A stretch of DNA of 64,000 nt from Elysia crispata (Eukaryota; Mollusca; Gastropoda; Plakobranchidae). The stretch lies in NCBI GenBank assembly GCA_033675545.1, contig JAWDGP010000505.1, positions 26,001 to 90,000 on the forward strand. Direction: 5' to 3'. A model generated the notes under the pieces. The model saw only the letters and a program-made list of their open reading frames with translations. It was not told the origin of the DNA and made no database searches. Within the stretch, counting starts at the first letter, position 1, and every line of letters starts with the position of its first letter. The translations under genes were made by a program, and so were the position numbers. This document shows, in pieces, positions 47,501-56,868 of the stretch.

Positions 47501-50118
47501 GACTATCGAAAAAGGACCGAATTTCATTAAAAAATTGGAATGAGTGGCAGGTCTCTATATTAACAACTGCTTCACAGAATTAGACATATTGATTTTGAAG
47601 CCTGAACTAAAGCAGAAAAATGAACCTTTGAACTGCAGTTACGAAAAACATATTAATGAAAAAAACATCTGCAAAATACAAAAAAGTAGACAATACCATT
47701 GAAGGTAAAAGCTGGCACAAAAAAACAACATATCTCATTTTCAACAGAGATGGTCAAAAACTGTAGAAATTGGTAAAAAGTCTTAATGGTAAGTACAACA
47801 ACAATAGACAATGTCCTGCAGTTATCAAGAAAGATGCTGATACCCTAACAAGCAAAGCAGCAACAAATGCAGGTAAATTTGTCCTCATATTACTAAAAAA
47901 AATTTTATTACAGCTATTCAGAGGAAAAAATCAAAAGAAATTATTTCCTAAATATTTGGACTATCGGAAAAGGACCAAATTTCATTAAAAAATTGGAATG
48001 AGTGGGAGGTCTCTATATTAACAACTGCTTCACAGAATTAGACGTATTGATTTTGAAGCCAGAACAAAAGCAGAAAAATGAACCTTCAGTTACAAATAAC
48101 ATATTAATGAAAAAAGCATCTGCAAAATACAAAAAAGCAGCCAATACAATTGAACGTAAAAGCTGGCACAAAAAAAAACATATCTCATTTTCAACAGAGA
48201 TGGTCAAAAACTGTAGAAATTGGTAAAAACTTTAAATGGTAAGTACAACAACAATAGACAATGTCCTGTAGTTATCAAGAAAGATGCTAATACCCTAACA
48301 AGCAAAAACAGCAGCAAATGCAGGTAAATTTGTCCTCATATTACTAAAAAAATTTTTATTACCGCTATTCAGAGGAAGAAATCAAAATATTTCTTAAATA
48401 TTTGGACCATCGGAAAAGGACCAAATTTCATTAAAAAATTGGAATGAGTGGCAGGTCTCTATATTAACAACTGCTTCACACAATTAGAAATATTGATTTT
48501 GAAGCCTGAATAAAAGCAGAAAAATGAACCTTCAGTTTCGAATAACATATTAATGAAAAAAGCATCTGCAAAATACAAAAAAGTAGACAATACCATTGAA
48601 GGTAAAAGCTGGCACAAAAAAACAATATATCTCATTTTCAACAGAGATGGTCAAAAACTGTAGAAATTGGTAAAAACTCTTAATGGTAAGTACAACAACA
48701 ATAGACAATGTCCTGTAGTTATCAAGAAAGATGCTGATACCCTAATAAACATGTATGCATGTTGTAATCAAATACCTGGTACTCCAAATCCAAAACCTTA
48801 AACCTAATTTTACCTTTATAAAATGAAACTTGAAGAAAGTCATTGTCTCAATAAAATACAAAGCATCACATCTTTTCCCTGATTCACCAGCAGCTGAGGA
48901 TAAATAGAAAATATCACTATTGAGACCAGTGAAAAGCTTTATTGTAACAATTTCTTGCACTCTTGTAAAAGATATCTACATTCTTTTTTTTTTTTTTATT
49001 AACAGCAAAATTTTCCAGAATCTTGTAAAGAACGTTCTTTTTTATATTTCCTAATAAAAAGCATTCCATGATTTACAGGGCTATTTAAAGGCCTCATATA
49101 TCTCATTTTCAACAGAGATGGTCAAAAACTGTAGAAATTGGTAAAAACTCTTAATGGTAAGTACAACAACAATAGACAATGTCCTGTAGTTATCAAGAAA
49201 GATGCTGATACCCTCACAAGCAAAGCAGCAGCAAATGCAGGTAAATTTGTCCTCATATTACTAAAAAAATTCATGTTACAGCTATTCAGGTAAACAAACT
49301 GTAGCCTGAAAGCAGTTATACTGTTATCTTTTCTACATTTGCATTTATCTATAGTTGGTAAAATATTTGACACAACAATAATCATTAGAAAAGAGACCTT
49401 TTAATTTTTTTGTTCCTAGTTTATTTCTTTTGAGAGCAGTTTACACTGAATAAATTTCCTTACACTTTTCTTAGATCCGATAAGATGAAATGGATCTAAA
49501 AAAGGTCTTAAATCCTTGTAAACTGGAAAATTGTTTTAAGCGATTATGTATGCATGTTGTAATCAAATACCTGGTACTCCAAATCCAAATTCTTAAACTT
49601 AATTTTACCTTTATAAAATGAAACTTGAAGAAAGTCATTGTCTCAATAAAATACAAAGCATCACATCTTTTCCCTGATTCACCAGCAGCTGAGGATAAAT
49701 AGAAAATATCACTTTTGAGACCAGTGAAAAGCTTTATTGTAACAATTTCTTGCACTCTTGTAAAAGATATCTACATTCTTTTTTTTTTTTTTATTAACAG
49801 CAAAATTTTCCAGAATCTTGTAAAGAACGTTCTTTTTTATATTTCCTAATAAAAAGCATTCCATGATTTACAGGGCTGTTTAAAGGCCTCAAAAAACTAA
49901 AATGTCTATCTTGGAGGTGAAAACTTAGTCAGGAAAAAATCAAAATATTTCCTAAATATTTGGACTATCGAAAAAGGACCGAATTTCATTAAAAAATTGG
50001 AATGAGTGGCAGGTCTCTATATTAACAACTGCTTCACAGAATTAGACATATTGATTTTTAAGCTTGAACTAAAGGAGGAAAATGAACCTTCGAGCTCCAG
50101 TTACGAATAACATATTAT
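44560..50118 (+). repeat. Large tandem array, ~450-bp and ~1,090-bp units (left part)
   Basis: GGAATGAGTGG[C/G]AGGTCTC occurs at 44,641, 45,095, 46,180, 46,638, 47,084, 47,537, 47,995, 48,441 and 49,999. Intervals are about 450 bp or about 1,085 bp (one is 1,558). The long unit is the short unit plus a ~630-bp segment carrying TTTGAGAGCAGTTTACACTG and CCCTGATTCACCAGCAGCTG. Copies at 46,645-46,869 and 48,002-48,226 keep a 74-codon frame (MGGLYINNCFTELDVLILKP...), broken elsewhere. I do not recognise the protein. The array is interrupted at 50,119 by the retrotransposon. Confidence 0.9.
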
Positions 50119-50431
50119 TGTGCGCAGCCAAGACGTGGTTGCATGAGCCCTCACCTTTGATGGTCCCTCTCAAGCTTCTCAGCAGATCAGGAACATCTCA
50201 ACTCTTGAGCACATGTAGTACGATAAGCGTGAAAGGTGAAGTCTGAGTTGAAAGCAAAGGTCCCTTCCCGGTGGGTATTCACTCTTTGCTCCCCATTGGC
50301 CAATACCACAGAGAAGTGCCCATTGTGCAAGCTCACACACCGACACTTAATTCAGGGGTAGTGCATAGGGCACACCCCTGATAGTCGGCAAGGGATGTGT
50401 GTAGGACACACCCTGACCGACGAGCCCTACA
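50119..50431 (-). repeat. 3' LTR (313 bp)
   Basis: Begins TGTGCGCAGCC and ends GAGCCCTACA on the + strand, so in element orientation it has the canonical TG...CA ends. It differs from the other LTR by about five substitutions and one single-base indel. Confidence 0.95.
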
Positions 50432-50443
50432 CTCTTCCCCGTC
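50432..50443 (-). other. Polypurine tract
   Basis: In element orientation GGGGAAGAG abuts the TG of the 3' LTR, the expected place for the plus-strand DNA primer. Confidence 0.75.
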
Positions 50444-50805
50444 ATAAAAGAAGCAGGGGTAGCTAGAGACAGGAGGAGGCTCACGGAGCATTGTTTGAGC
50501 GGCCTCAATTGGGAGACCGGGGTGGATGGAATTACCCGAAACAGTCTTGACTGTGAACTGCCATAGCTCTCCGTGGCAAAGGTAAACTTCCAACTGGGGG
50601 ACTGATCCTGACAAGCTCGTCGGTCGGACATCCGCGATCAATTGGACCCTGCTGCTGCTCCTAATTGTGGAACAACAGCATACCTATCATCGAAAATCTG
50701 TACTCCCAATTTGGGGAAACAGCAGATGTGGCCCTGAGTCAGGAATCTGCAAAGCACTTTGGGCTCTGCAGGCACCCAAACAAAGTCCCCCCAAGCATCG
50801 GCTCT

Positions 50806-51504
50806 CTAGAGGCCGAACAAGCTTCGGCAGCTGGCATTTGCCGCAGCGAGGAGGTCCTGCGTCCTCTCACCACGTTGTGCTGCCACCAGCGAAGCCACAT
50901 CCGCCACAAAGTGAGGCATATTCACTTTACCCACGATCGGCAGGTAGGGTGAATCGGTCTCCAACAGGAGTCGATCCAAAGGGATCTCCCGGAGCTCCTG
51001 TTTCTGTCTGGGGTTAAACCTAGCCACCATTCCGGAAATGCTGGCGTACACCTGGGGGAACACCTTCCTCCAAGCAGCAAACACACCCGGTTCGCAGGAG
51101 AAGCAGTGCAGCTGAATGGGCTGCTCCTTTTCTAAATATTTTTGTACCATCGTCCGGCACCGAGCATTCAGCTCGACATCCTGCCCCACCTTTCCCCGAA
51201 TGTGGAGAATCACTGGCTTGGTTGAATCCGCTTTGGCAAGGCATTGCCTTAGCAACGCCTCTTGCTTCCCCATGCTCACCCCGTTTTGACCATCGAGGCC
51301 AATTTCTCCAAGGGCACTTACTTTCGGGCTCCGGAGCAACATCCCAAGCTTTTCACGGTCACGGGGCAGGACTCTTGCAGCCTGTGATGGGTGAATGCCA
51401 ATTGCGGCTACGAACCCAGGCACATTTATTACCCGTGAGATGTTGTCAGGGTAAGACTGCGGCCAGCAAAACACAACCACCCAGTCTCTCTGGGTTACTG
51501 ACAC
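50806..51504 (-). pseudogene. TatD-family nuclease domain carried by the retrotransposon
   Basis: TatD proteins are metal-dependent DNases of the amidohydrolase fold. This 232-codon frame shows the family's motifs in order: VAAIGIHPSQA (residues 33-42), ALGEIGLDG (64-72, metal-ligand Glu67), KPVILHIRGK (96-105, His101), IQLHCFS (130-136, His133), YASISGMVARF (153-163) and DRLLLETDSPYLP (177-189, Asp184). The N-terminal His-x-His of the usual first strand is not visible; the frame upstream is broken by a frameshift near 51,490. Stop at 50,806 is about 375 bp from the LTR. The domain lies in the env-like position, on the element's coding strand and between its LTRs, so it belongs to the element. 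Role unknown; nucleic-acid processing is inference. Confidence 0.9.
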
Positions 51505-51676
51505 CGAGGAGAGATGCTAAATAACAGATAGCCTGCCACCTCTCCTCAGGTAGATGAGGCTGCTCCGGTGTAAAAGTGAGAATCGGGTTCAGGCAGGCCG
51601 GCAAGTGGGAAACATATACATGTTTCTCTATGTTGTTGCCAGCGTAACCACAATCCCGGACGGGACAGGCCTTCAT
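51446..51676 (-). pseudogene. Cys/His motif segment preceding TatD in the third frame
   Basis: Encodes MKACPVRDCGYAGNNIEKHV then YVSHLP: Cys4, Cys9, His19, His24, that is C-x4-C-x9-H-x4-H, a C2H2-like finger with short spacing. It runs on through EERWQAICYLASLLGV to a stop caused by a frameshift just where the TatD frame begins. It shares its frame with 51,683-52,303 and is separated from it by a single TGA. It therefore looks like the middle of one long third protein. Zinc binding is inferred from the motif only. Confidence 0.6.
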
Positions 51677-51682
51677 ACCATA

Positions 51683-52632
51683 TCACATCTCCTTGTTGCT
51701 CACCTTCCACTCAGGCCTTGAGCTGGCTCCATTTGCGGTGCCAACATTTTCATACATGGACTCAAAACCAGTGCCAATCGGGGCACCGGTATCTTGTCCA
51801 GGAATTAATATATCTAGGGGTGTGGAACTAGTGCCATTTATGGGACTAGTTCCAGTCGAAAACCTGGTTCCCACTGCGGAACCTGGTCTAACTTCTGGTG
51901 CGTCCAGGCGTGCATCAGTTTGGCACCCCTGATCCCTAGTCTGAGAATGCAGAAGCCTATACATGGCTGATGAGCTCGAACCCATCTCTCTCAGCCTGTA
52001 TACTGTGTGGGGAGTCCCCAACAGAGCCTGGGCTAGCGTACCGCCCCGGCCTGCTAATCTTCGGCCACCGCAACCGCGACCTACTCGGCCTCGTCCTTCT
52101 CGCTGGGGGGTTTCAAGAGTCAGAGCATTTTGCGCTCTTCCTTCACCTTGCGGGCCCCGTCGGCCCTGGGAACCACTGTGTCCCTGGAGAGCATGATGCG
52201 CTCCCCCCCTACCTTGGGAAACATGGAGGTTTCCCTGGGGAGCATGATGCGCTCCCCCCCTACCTTGGGAAACATGGAGGTTTCCCCGGGGAGCATGATG
52301 CACTCCCCACTACCTTGGGAAACATGGAGGTTTCCCTGGGGAGCATGATGCGCTCCACCCCTACCTTGGGAAACAGGGAGGTTTCCCCGGGGAGCATGGT
52401 GCGCTCCCTCCCATTGACCGCGACCTTGGTTTATACCGTTCCCAGCTGGGGAACGTGATGCCGCTTCCATGCGACTGGCCAAGGACTGTACCAGTCGCCA
52501 CACCTCAGGCGGGTACCTGCCCATGTGGTCTTGAGAGACATGACCCGGGTGGTCCGCCATCTGGAAAGTCAAAGAGTAAATAGCCATGTCGAAATAAGGT
52601 ACTGCCTCTGGTCTACCCAAGCAGACAGTCAT
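51683..52632 (-). pseudogene. N-terminal half of the third frame: basic region and 17-residue repeats
   Basis: Two overlapping minus frames, 52,632-52,120 and 52,303-51,683, are joined by a frameshift inside a tandem repeat. The start reads MTVCLGRPEAVPYFDMAIYS and the region then contains four to five copies of a 17-residue repeat like APQGNLHVSQGRGGAHH, an Arg/Gly-rich segment, and a Thr/Ser/Gly-rich segment that ends SRPEWKVSNKEM before a TGA. No known domain is seen; it looks disordered and basic, as in nucleic-acid-binding tails. Intact, this frame plus the finger and TatD parts would be about 600 residues. Confidence 0.6.
52191..52400. repeat. 51-bp coding minisatellite in the third frame
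   Basis: GCATGATGCGCTCC recurs at 52,191, 52,242, 52,293, 52,343 and 52,394: spacing 51, 51, 50 and 51 bp. The 50-bp unit has lost one base and causes the frameshift between the two frames. Confidence 0.92.
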
Positions 52633-52809
52633 TTACATGAGACCCGCCAGCATGAAATAAACGTTCTTATCTACAGTAATAATAACCGACTATAGAAAAT
52701 AGTAGAACATATTTTAGTTAGTTTTTATCTTATTTGTTTTACACATTTACTTCCCTACATATTTACAATACTTTCCGTCCCACTGGCAGGTTGACTATTC
52801 ATACCTAAG

Positions 52810-53502
52810 TTAATCATGGCATTCGTGACACAAGAACTGATTCAATGTGTCTGCTTCCCGCCTCCTAAGGCCCACACGTCCGCAGTGAAACCATTCAAGA
52901 CAAGTGTCGCACTGGACCATTGGTTGCCCATCATCCGGTTTGCGGCAAAGGCAGTATATTTCTGGCTCATCCAGTTTTAATCTGGCCTTTAACAGCCATT
53001 TAGGCAACTCTCTATCCAGACACTTTTTGACATGGTCATGATTCACCACGCTAGTCCTATTTTTAATTTGGACTTCCAGGAGATATGGAGTCAAAATGTT
53101 GACAATTAGTCCTGGCCCCTTCCAGGGTGACCTAAGTTTGCTACAAAGGCTTTTAATTGTGGCCCTGTCACAAATATAAACGGCATCACCCTTCCTGTAT
53201 TCCAATTTTCGGGACTTAACATCGTAGTCTACCTTCATCAGTTTTTGCGAGGTCTTCAATACCTCCCTGGCTTGCTGGTTAGCATCAAGCATATCCTGTT
53301 GCAATTGGGCAACATAGTTCTCTATGGGAAGATCGGCCTGAGTAGGGCCTGATTGGGCAAACATGAGCTCCAGGGGCATGTTTACTTCCCTTCCCAGCAT
53401 TAACTTATTTGGGGTGAAACCAGTATGCCGATTGACTGATGCGGCCGCTATTTGGGGCACACAATTATCCCAGCGATCTTGTCTGATAACAGCGGACTGC
53501 AT
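52810..53502 (-). pseudogene. Integrase C-terminal region with PHD-type zinc finger
   Basis: Continuation of integrase after a frameshift near 53,490. Residues 20-170 carry the tail of the core (HTGFTPNKLMLGREVNMPLE), the basic linker (YRKGDAVYICDR) and a GPY/F-like module (SPWKGPGLIV). At residues 181-230 comes a PHD-type finger: EIYCLCRKPDDG, MVQCDTCLEWFHCGRVGL, FLCHECHD. Ligands Cys184, Cys186, Cys198, Cys201, His206, Cys225 and Cys228 are present; the eighth, expected at H+3 (209), is Arg. PHD fingers commonly read histone H3 tails. In chromoviruses this place holds a chromodomain. Stop at 52,810. Confidence 0.85.
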
Positions 53503-54580
53503 TTAACAGTGTCCTGTTGAAACATTCTACCTGGCCATTGGAGGATGGGTGATATGGAGTGGTCCTATACTTTTGGATTTTCAATCTCTCACAAAGGGAT
53601 TTGAAAAGAGTGCTCTCAAAATTCCTTCCCTGATCTGTGAAGATGTGTAAGGGACACCCAAACCGACTGAAAAACTCATTCACAGCCGCCGCAGCTGTAT
53701 GTTCCGCCGTCTGAGAAGGCAGAGGAATACACTCCACCCATTTAGTGAATTGATCTACCATCATCAGCACATAGACATTTCCTTTGGGAGTCTGAGGCAA
53801 GAGGCCCAGAAAATCAAGATGCATTCTTTCCATAGGCGTGCTGGCGTGATAGACCGTCATGGGGTAACAAGGTGTAGGTGTCAAACTCTTTTTCTGGGAG
53901 TTGCACCGAGAGCAGGTGTTAACGTAACTCTTAATTTAGGAGCTACATCTGTACCACTAGCAGCCTCGTAAGCGCTCTTTTGTTCGCTTAACACCTTGAT
54001 GTCCAGCTGTGGGAATATCATGAGCTCTGCATAGCGTCTCACTCTGCACGCAACTCGGTACCACTAATTGGAGTGCCCGTGTATCCGGGTGAATCCTGTA
54101 CAGAAGGCCAGCTTGGATGAGAAACAACTGTCTGCTCATCCACATGTGTCTCAATGCTGGTTCAGACAAGGACAATACACCTTCAGTGGGTCCTTCACCC
54201 GACAACCATGACAGGAATGTACCTATAATTGGGTCATCGTGCTGCAAGGCAACCATATCGTCCAAATGGAGTATCCCCCCATTTGCGGAAGAGGACACAA
54301 GCTGACGCGCAGTAACGGAGATAGGCACCACATCATCGACATCTTCAGAAAATTCTGTCCACTTGCGATGCACCCGTGTGCAATGACCGCATCCCCCGCA
54401 TGGAAGGGAGCGAAGAGGAACGCTAATATCGACCGGGCCACAGTCATTTGGGTCCGGCATCCGGGACAAGGAATCCGCATTACCATGACTCTTTCCAGGT
54501 CTGTGCACAATCTCCATGTCATATTGGCTGAGCTCCTCAAGGCAAGTTGGCCCTGCGGTTCCTTGAAACTGGTTAACCAT
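53465..54580 (-). pseudogene. RNase H tail, integrase zinc domain and catalytic core
   Basis: Reads from the connection after RNase H (YDMEIVHRPGKSHGNADSLSRMP) into integrase, which splices element DNA into the genome. The N-terminal HHCC finger has His187 and His194 of this frame (AHDIPTAGHQG) and the Cys pair in CSRC at about 53,903-53,914. Between them are two in-frame stops, TAG at 53,957-53,959 and TAA at 53,936-53,938. The core (53,884-53,465) shows the DDE triad: HLDFLG, FTDQGRNFE and NGQVECFNR, with 35 residues between the second Asp and the Glu. A frameshift near 53,490 moves the rest into another frame. Family assignment is firm; the gene is broken. Confidence 0.92.
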
Positions 54581-55800
54581 CGGAGACTATTATGATCGAT
54601 CTTTACCATAAACCGACAACCGATAAGGTACGGGCGGAATTGGCGCGTAAACAAAACTACAGCCAAGAGCTCCTGGCGCGTTGTGCAGCACCTCCTTTGT
54701 TCTTTTGAGAGAGTGTAACTGACATAGCCAATTACCCTTTCCACTGCATCTTGGATCTGGCTCAGCTCAGCAGCCACCAAAAAACCTGATGCGTCTGTGT
54801 CCAGGATAAATAAGTCGGTGCTGGTAGGAATACCTAACACCGGTGGAATGGTTAATGCGAATTTCAAATCCTGAAAAGACCGGCGTTCCGACGGGCCCCA
54901 CTGGAACTCTTTGCTCCGCAGCATGCTAAGAAGCGGTTCGGCCATTTCCGAGTACCCCTTGATGAATGACCTATGATAGTTGGTTAGCCCGATGAATTTC
55001 TGCACATCCTTAACCGATTTCAGGGTAGGCCACTCTACAACAGCACGAATTGACTCTGTCGAGACCCTAACACCCCCTTTACTAACCAAACGCCCTACGA
55101 ATTCTACCTCCTTTTTGAAGAGGGAACACTTACGCGGCTTCAGGCGTAGCCCAAACCGCCTGAAGCGCCCAAATATTTGACGGAGATTCTCCAGGTGTTC
55201 CGCAAAGTCACGCCCCAGTACGCAGATATCGTCAAGAAACGCCAGAACCGTCTCCCAGTTCATGCCTGCCAGAATGAGGTTAACCACCCTAGAGAACGTG
55301 GCGGGAGCATTAGAAAGCCCGAAAGGCATTCTAACGAATTCATAGAGACCTCGACGGGTGATGAACGCCGTCTTCTCCCTAGACGACTCATCCATTTGAA
55401 CCTGCCAATATGCAGAGTTCGCATCTAGTTTAGAGAACCAAATGTTACCATCGAGGGTATCTACACAATCCTCTATTCTGGGCAAGCGGATACACATCTT
55501 TGCGGGTCATAGCATTCAGCGCTCTATAATCCACACACCAGCGTACCGAACCATCCCGTTTCCGGACTAAAACTGGGGGAGAAGCCCACTCTGAAACTGA
55601 TGGTCTGATGACGCCTGCCTGGATCATCTTATCTAAATGCCCATCCTCCTCTTCCCTAAAGTGGATAGGAGTGCGACGCATTCTCTGCTTATTTGGAGCA
55701 GAGTCGCCTGTGTCAATAGTATGTTTGATAGCCTCAAACGCACCAAGGTCAAAATCAGACTGACCAAAGACATCTGCGTACTCTAACAGGAGACCTTTTT
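54223..55800 (-). pseudogene. Reverse transcriptase and RNase H of pol
   Basis: Copies element RNA into DNA. The RT fingers read VSEWASPPVLVRKRDGSVRW then CVDYRALNAMTRKDVYPL (frame 55,681-55,445). After a one-base frameshift near 55,490 the palm continues as FSKLDANSAYWQVQMD (first catalytic Asp), RMPFGLSNAPATF and VLAFLDDICVLG, where FLDD is the usual FADD/YVDD box. Then come the thumb and connection (VEFVGRLVSKGGV, FIGLTNYHRSFIKGYS) and RNase H with FILDTDASG, TTRQELLAVV and VKIDHNSLRWL, which supply its acidic residues. Another frameshift near 54,570 ends the frame. A break also separates this part from protease near 55,800. Catalytic residues are all present. Confidence 0.95.
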
Positions 55801-56868
55801 ACTGCAATCGTCTCTGCGTGAGAAAGCTGAGATTGGGCTTCCTCAAACAAAGCATGCAAATGGACAGGTAAATCCTGCTCCGTATTTGTCGGCTCACATA
55901 TCCGTACGTTGGGTATGCAAGACGCATGTGAATAATCGACAGTGTCAGACAAGATGTCTGTGGATGTTAAGTTAGAAGCCAGACCCAATTGTGTGCCCGC
56001 CTGCAACTGAACATCCCGGTCCGTCCAGTTATAGAGAGACATAACTATATTATCACTGTCCCCACAAACAATTCGAGGTGACATACTGTTAGTGTAAGAA
56101 CCTGGCTCCACTAAGATCAACCCGGGAACTGATTTTGATGCTCTACAACTCATGCGGACATGACTTCTAGGGGGAATAGTCATATCCTCTGTCGAGCTTA
56201 CCGACACCATATCTGGGAATACGTTATTCATAGTAATGCTAGAGCCGTGAATTGTAAGCGTATGCTCTGCAAAATCAACCACGGCCTGGTGCCTGTCCAG
56301 AAAATCTACACCTAGTAGCATATCGTCGGTCAGCGCAGAGACATAGCAATATTCATTAGTGGTTAAAAATCCTACTTTGATTGGAAGTGGACCCACTAAC
56401 AAGGCCTCAGCTCGATGATCCTTCCCGGCCATTTGAAGTGCCCTTTTCCCTATAGCTTTGGGTTTTGGAACGATCATATCCCAGATATCTGTGGAAATTA
56501 TAGTTACCTCTGCTGCGGTATCTACAACGGCTCTAACATAAATGTTGCCTACACGCACTGGCACCGTGTAGGCTGGAGTGGACTCCTGAGAATGATCACG
56601 TTGAGAGTCTAGTGATTTTGGACCAGCTCCCTGGGGACAACCCACTCCATTACAATTCGCTTCGGAGGGGTCAAGAATGTTGCACATCAAAATTGGGGTG
56701 GCAGGGATATCCCTCCGCACCGAGACATTGGAACCTGAAATGATCTGCAGGTCCATTTGTGAACCTTCAGAAACAGCAGTTTCAGACATCAATGCCTCTA
56801 CCGGGCGCACAGTTTTTGCAAATGGGCAATCCTGCACCTCCTACGTATAACTTACCCCTTCTACTCTG
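55755..56868 (-). pseudogene. Retropepsin-like protease region of pol
   Basis: An aspartic protease that would cut the Gag-Pol polyprotein. The 360-codon frame has VRAVVDTAAEVTIIS (residues 102-115; DTA takes the place of the usual DTG/DSG), then MLLGVDFLDRH, matching the conserved ILG-D/N block near the end of the retropepsin fold. The upstream ~85 residues are a Gag-Pol linker. The downstream ~120 residues lead toward RT (EEAQSQLSHAETIAV) before a frameshift in an A-run near 55,800. The frame differs from that of the end of gag, which could reflect programmed frameshifting or damage. Confidence 0.85.

Noticed and set aside
50333-50641. Minus frames spanning the 3' LTR edge
   Set aside because: Cross the LTR boundary and polypurine tract; no domain similarity, so not a gene.
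50806-51504. TatD domain as a host gene interrupted by the element
   Set aside because: It lies between matched LTRs, on the element's coding strand, upstream of the polypurine tract and in series with element frames.
51970-52458. + strand frames opposite the 51-bp repeat in the retrotransposon
   Set aside because: Antisense shadows of the coding minisatellite.
50806-52632. Third frame as an envelope protein
   Set aside because: No signal peptide, transmembrane segment or fusion-type motif; the C-terminus is TatD.
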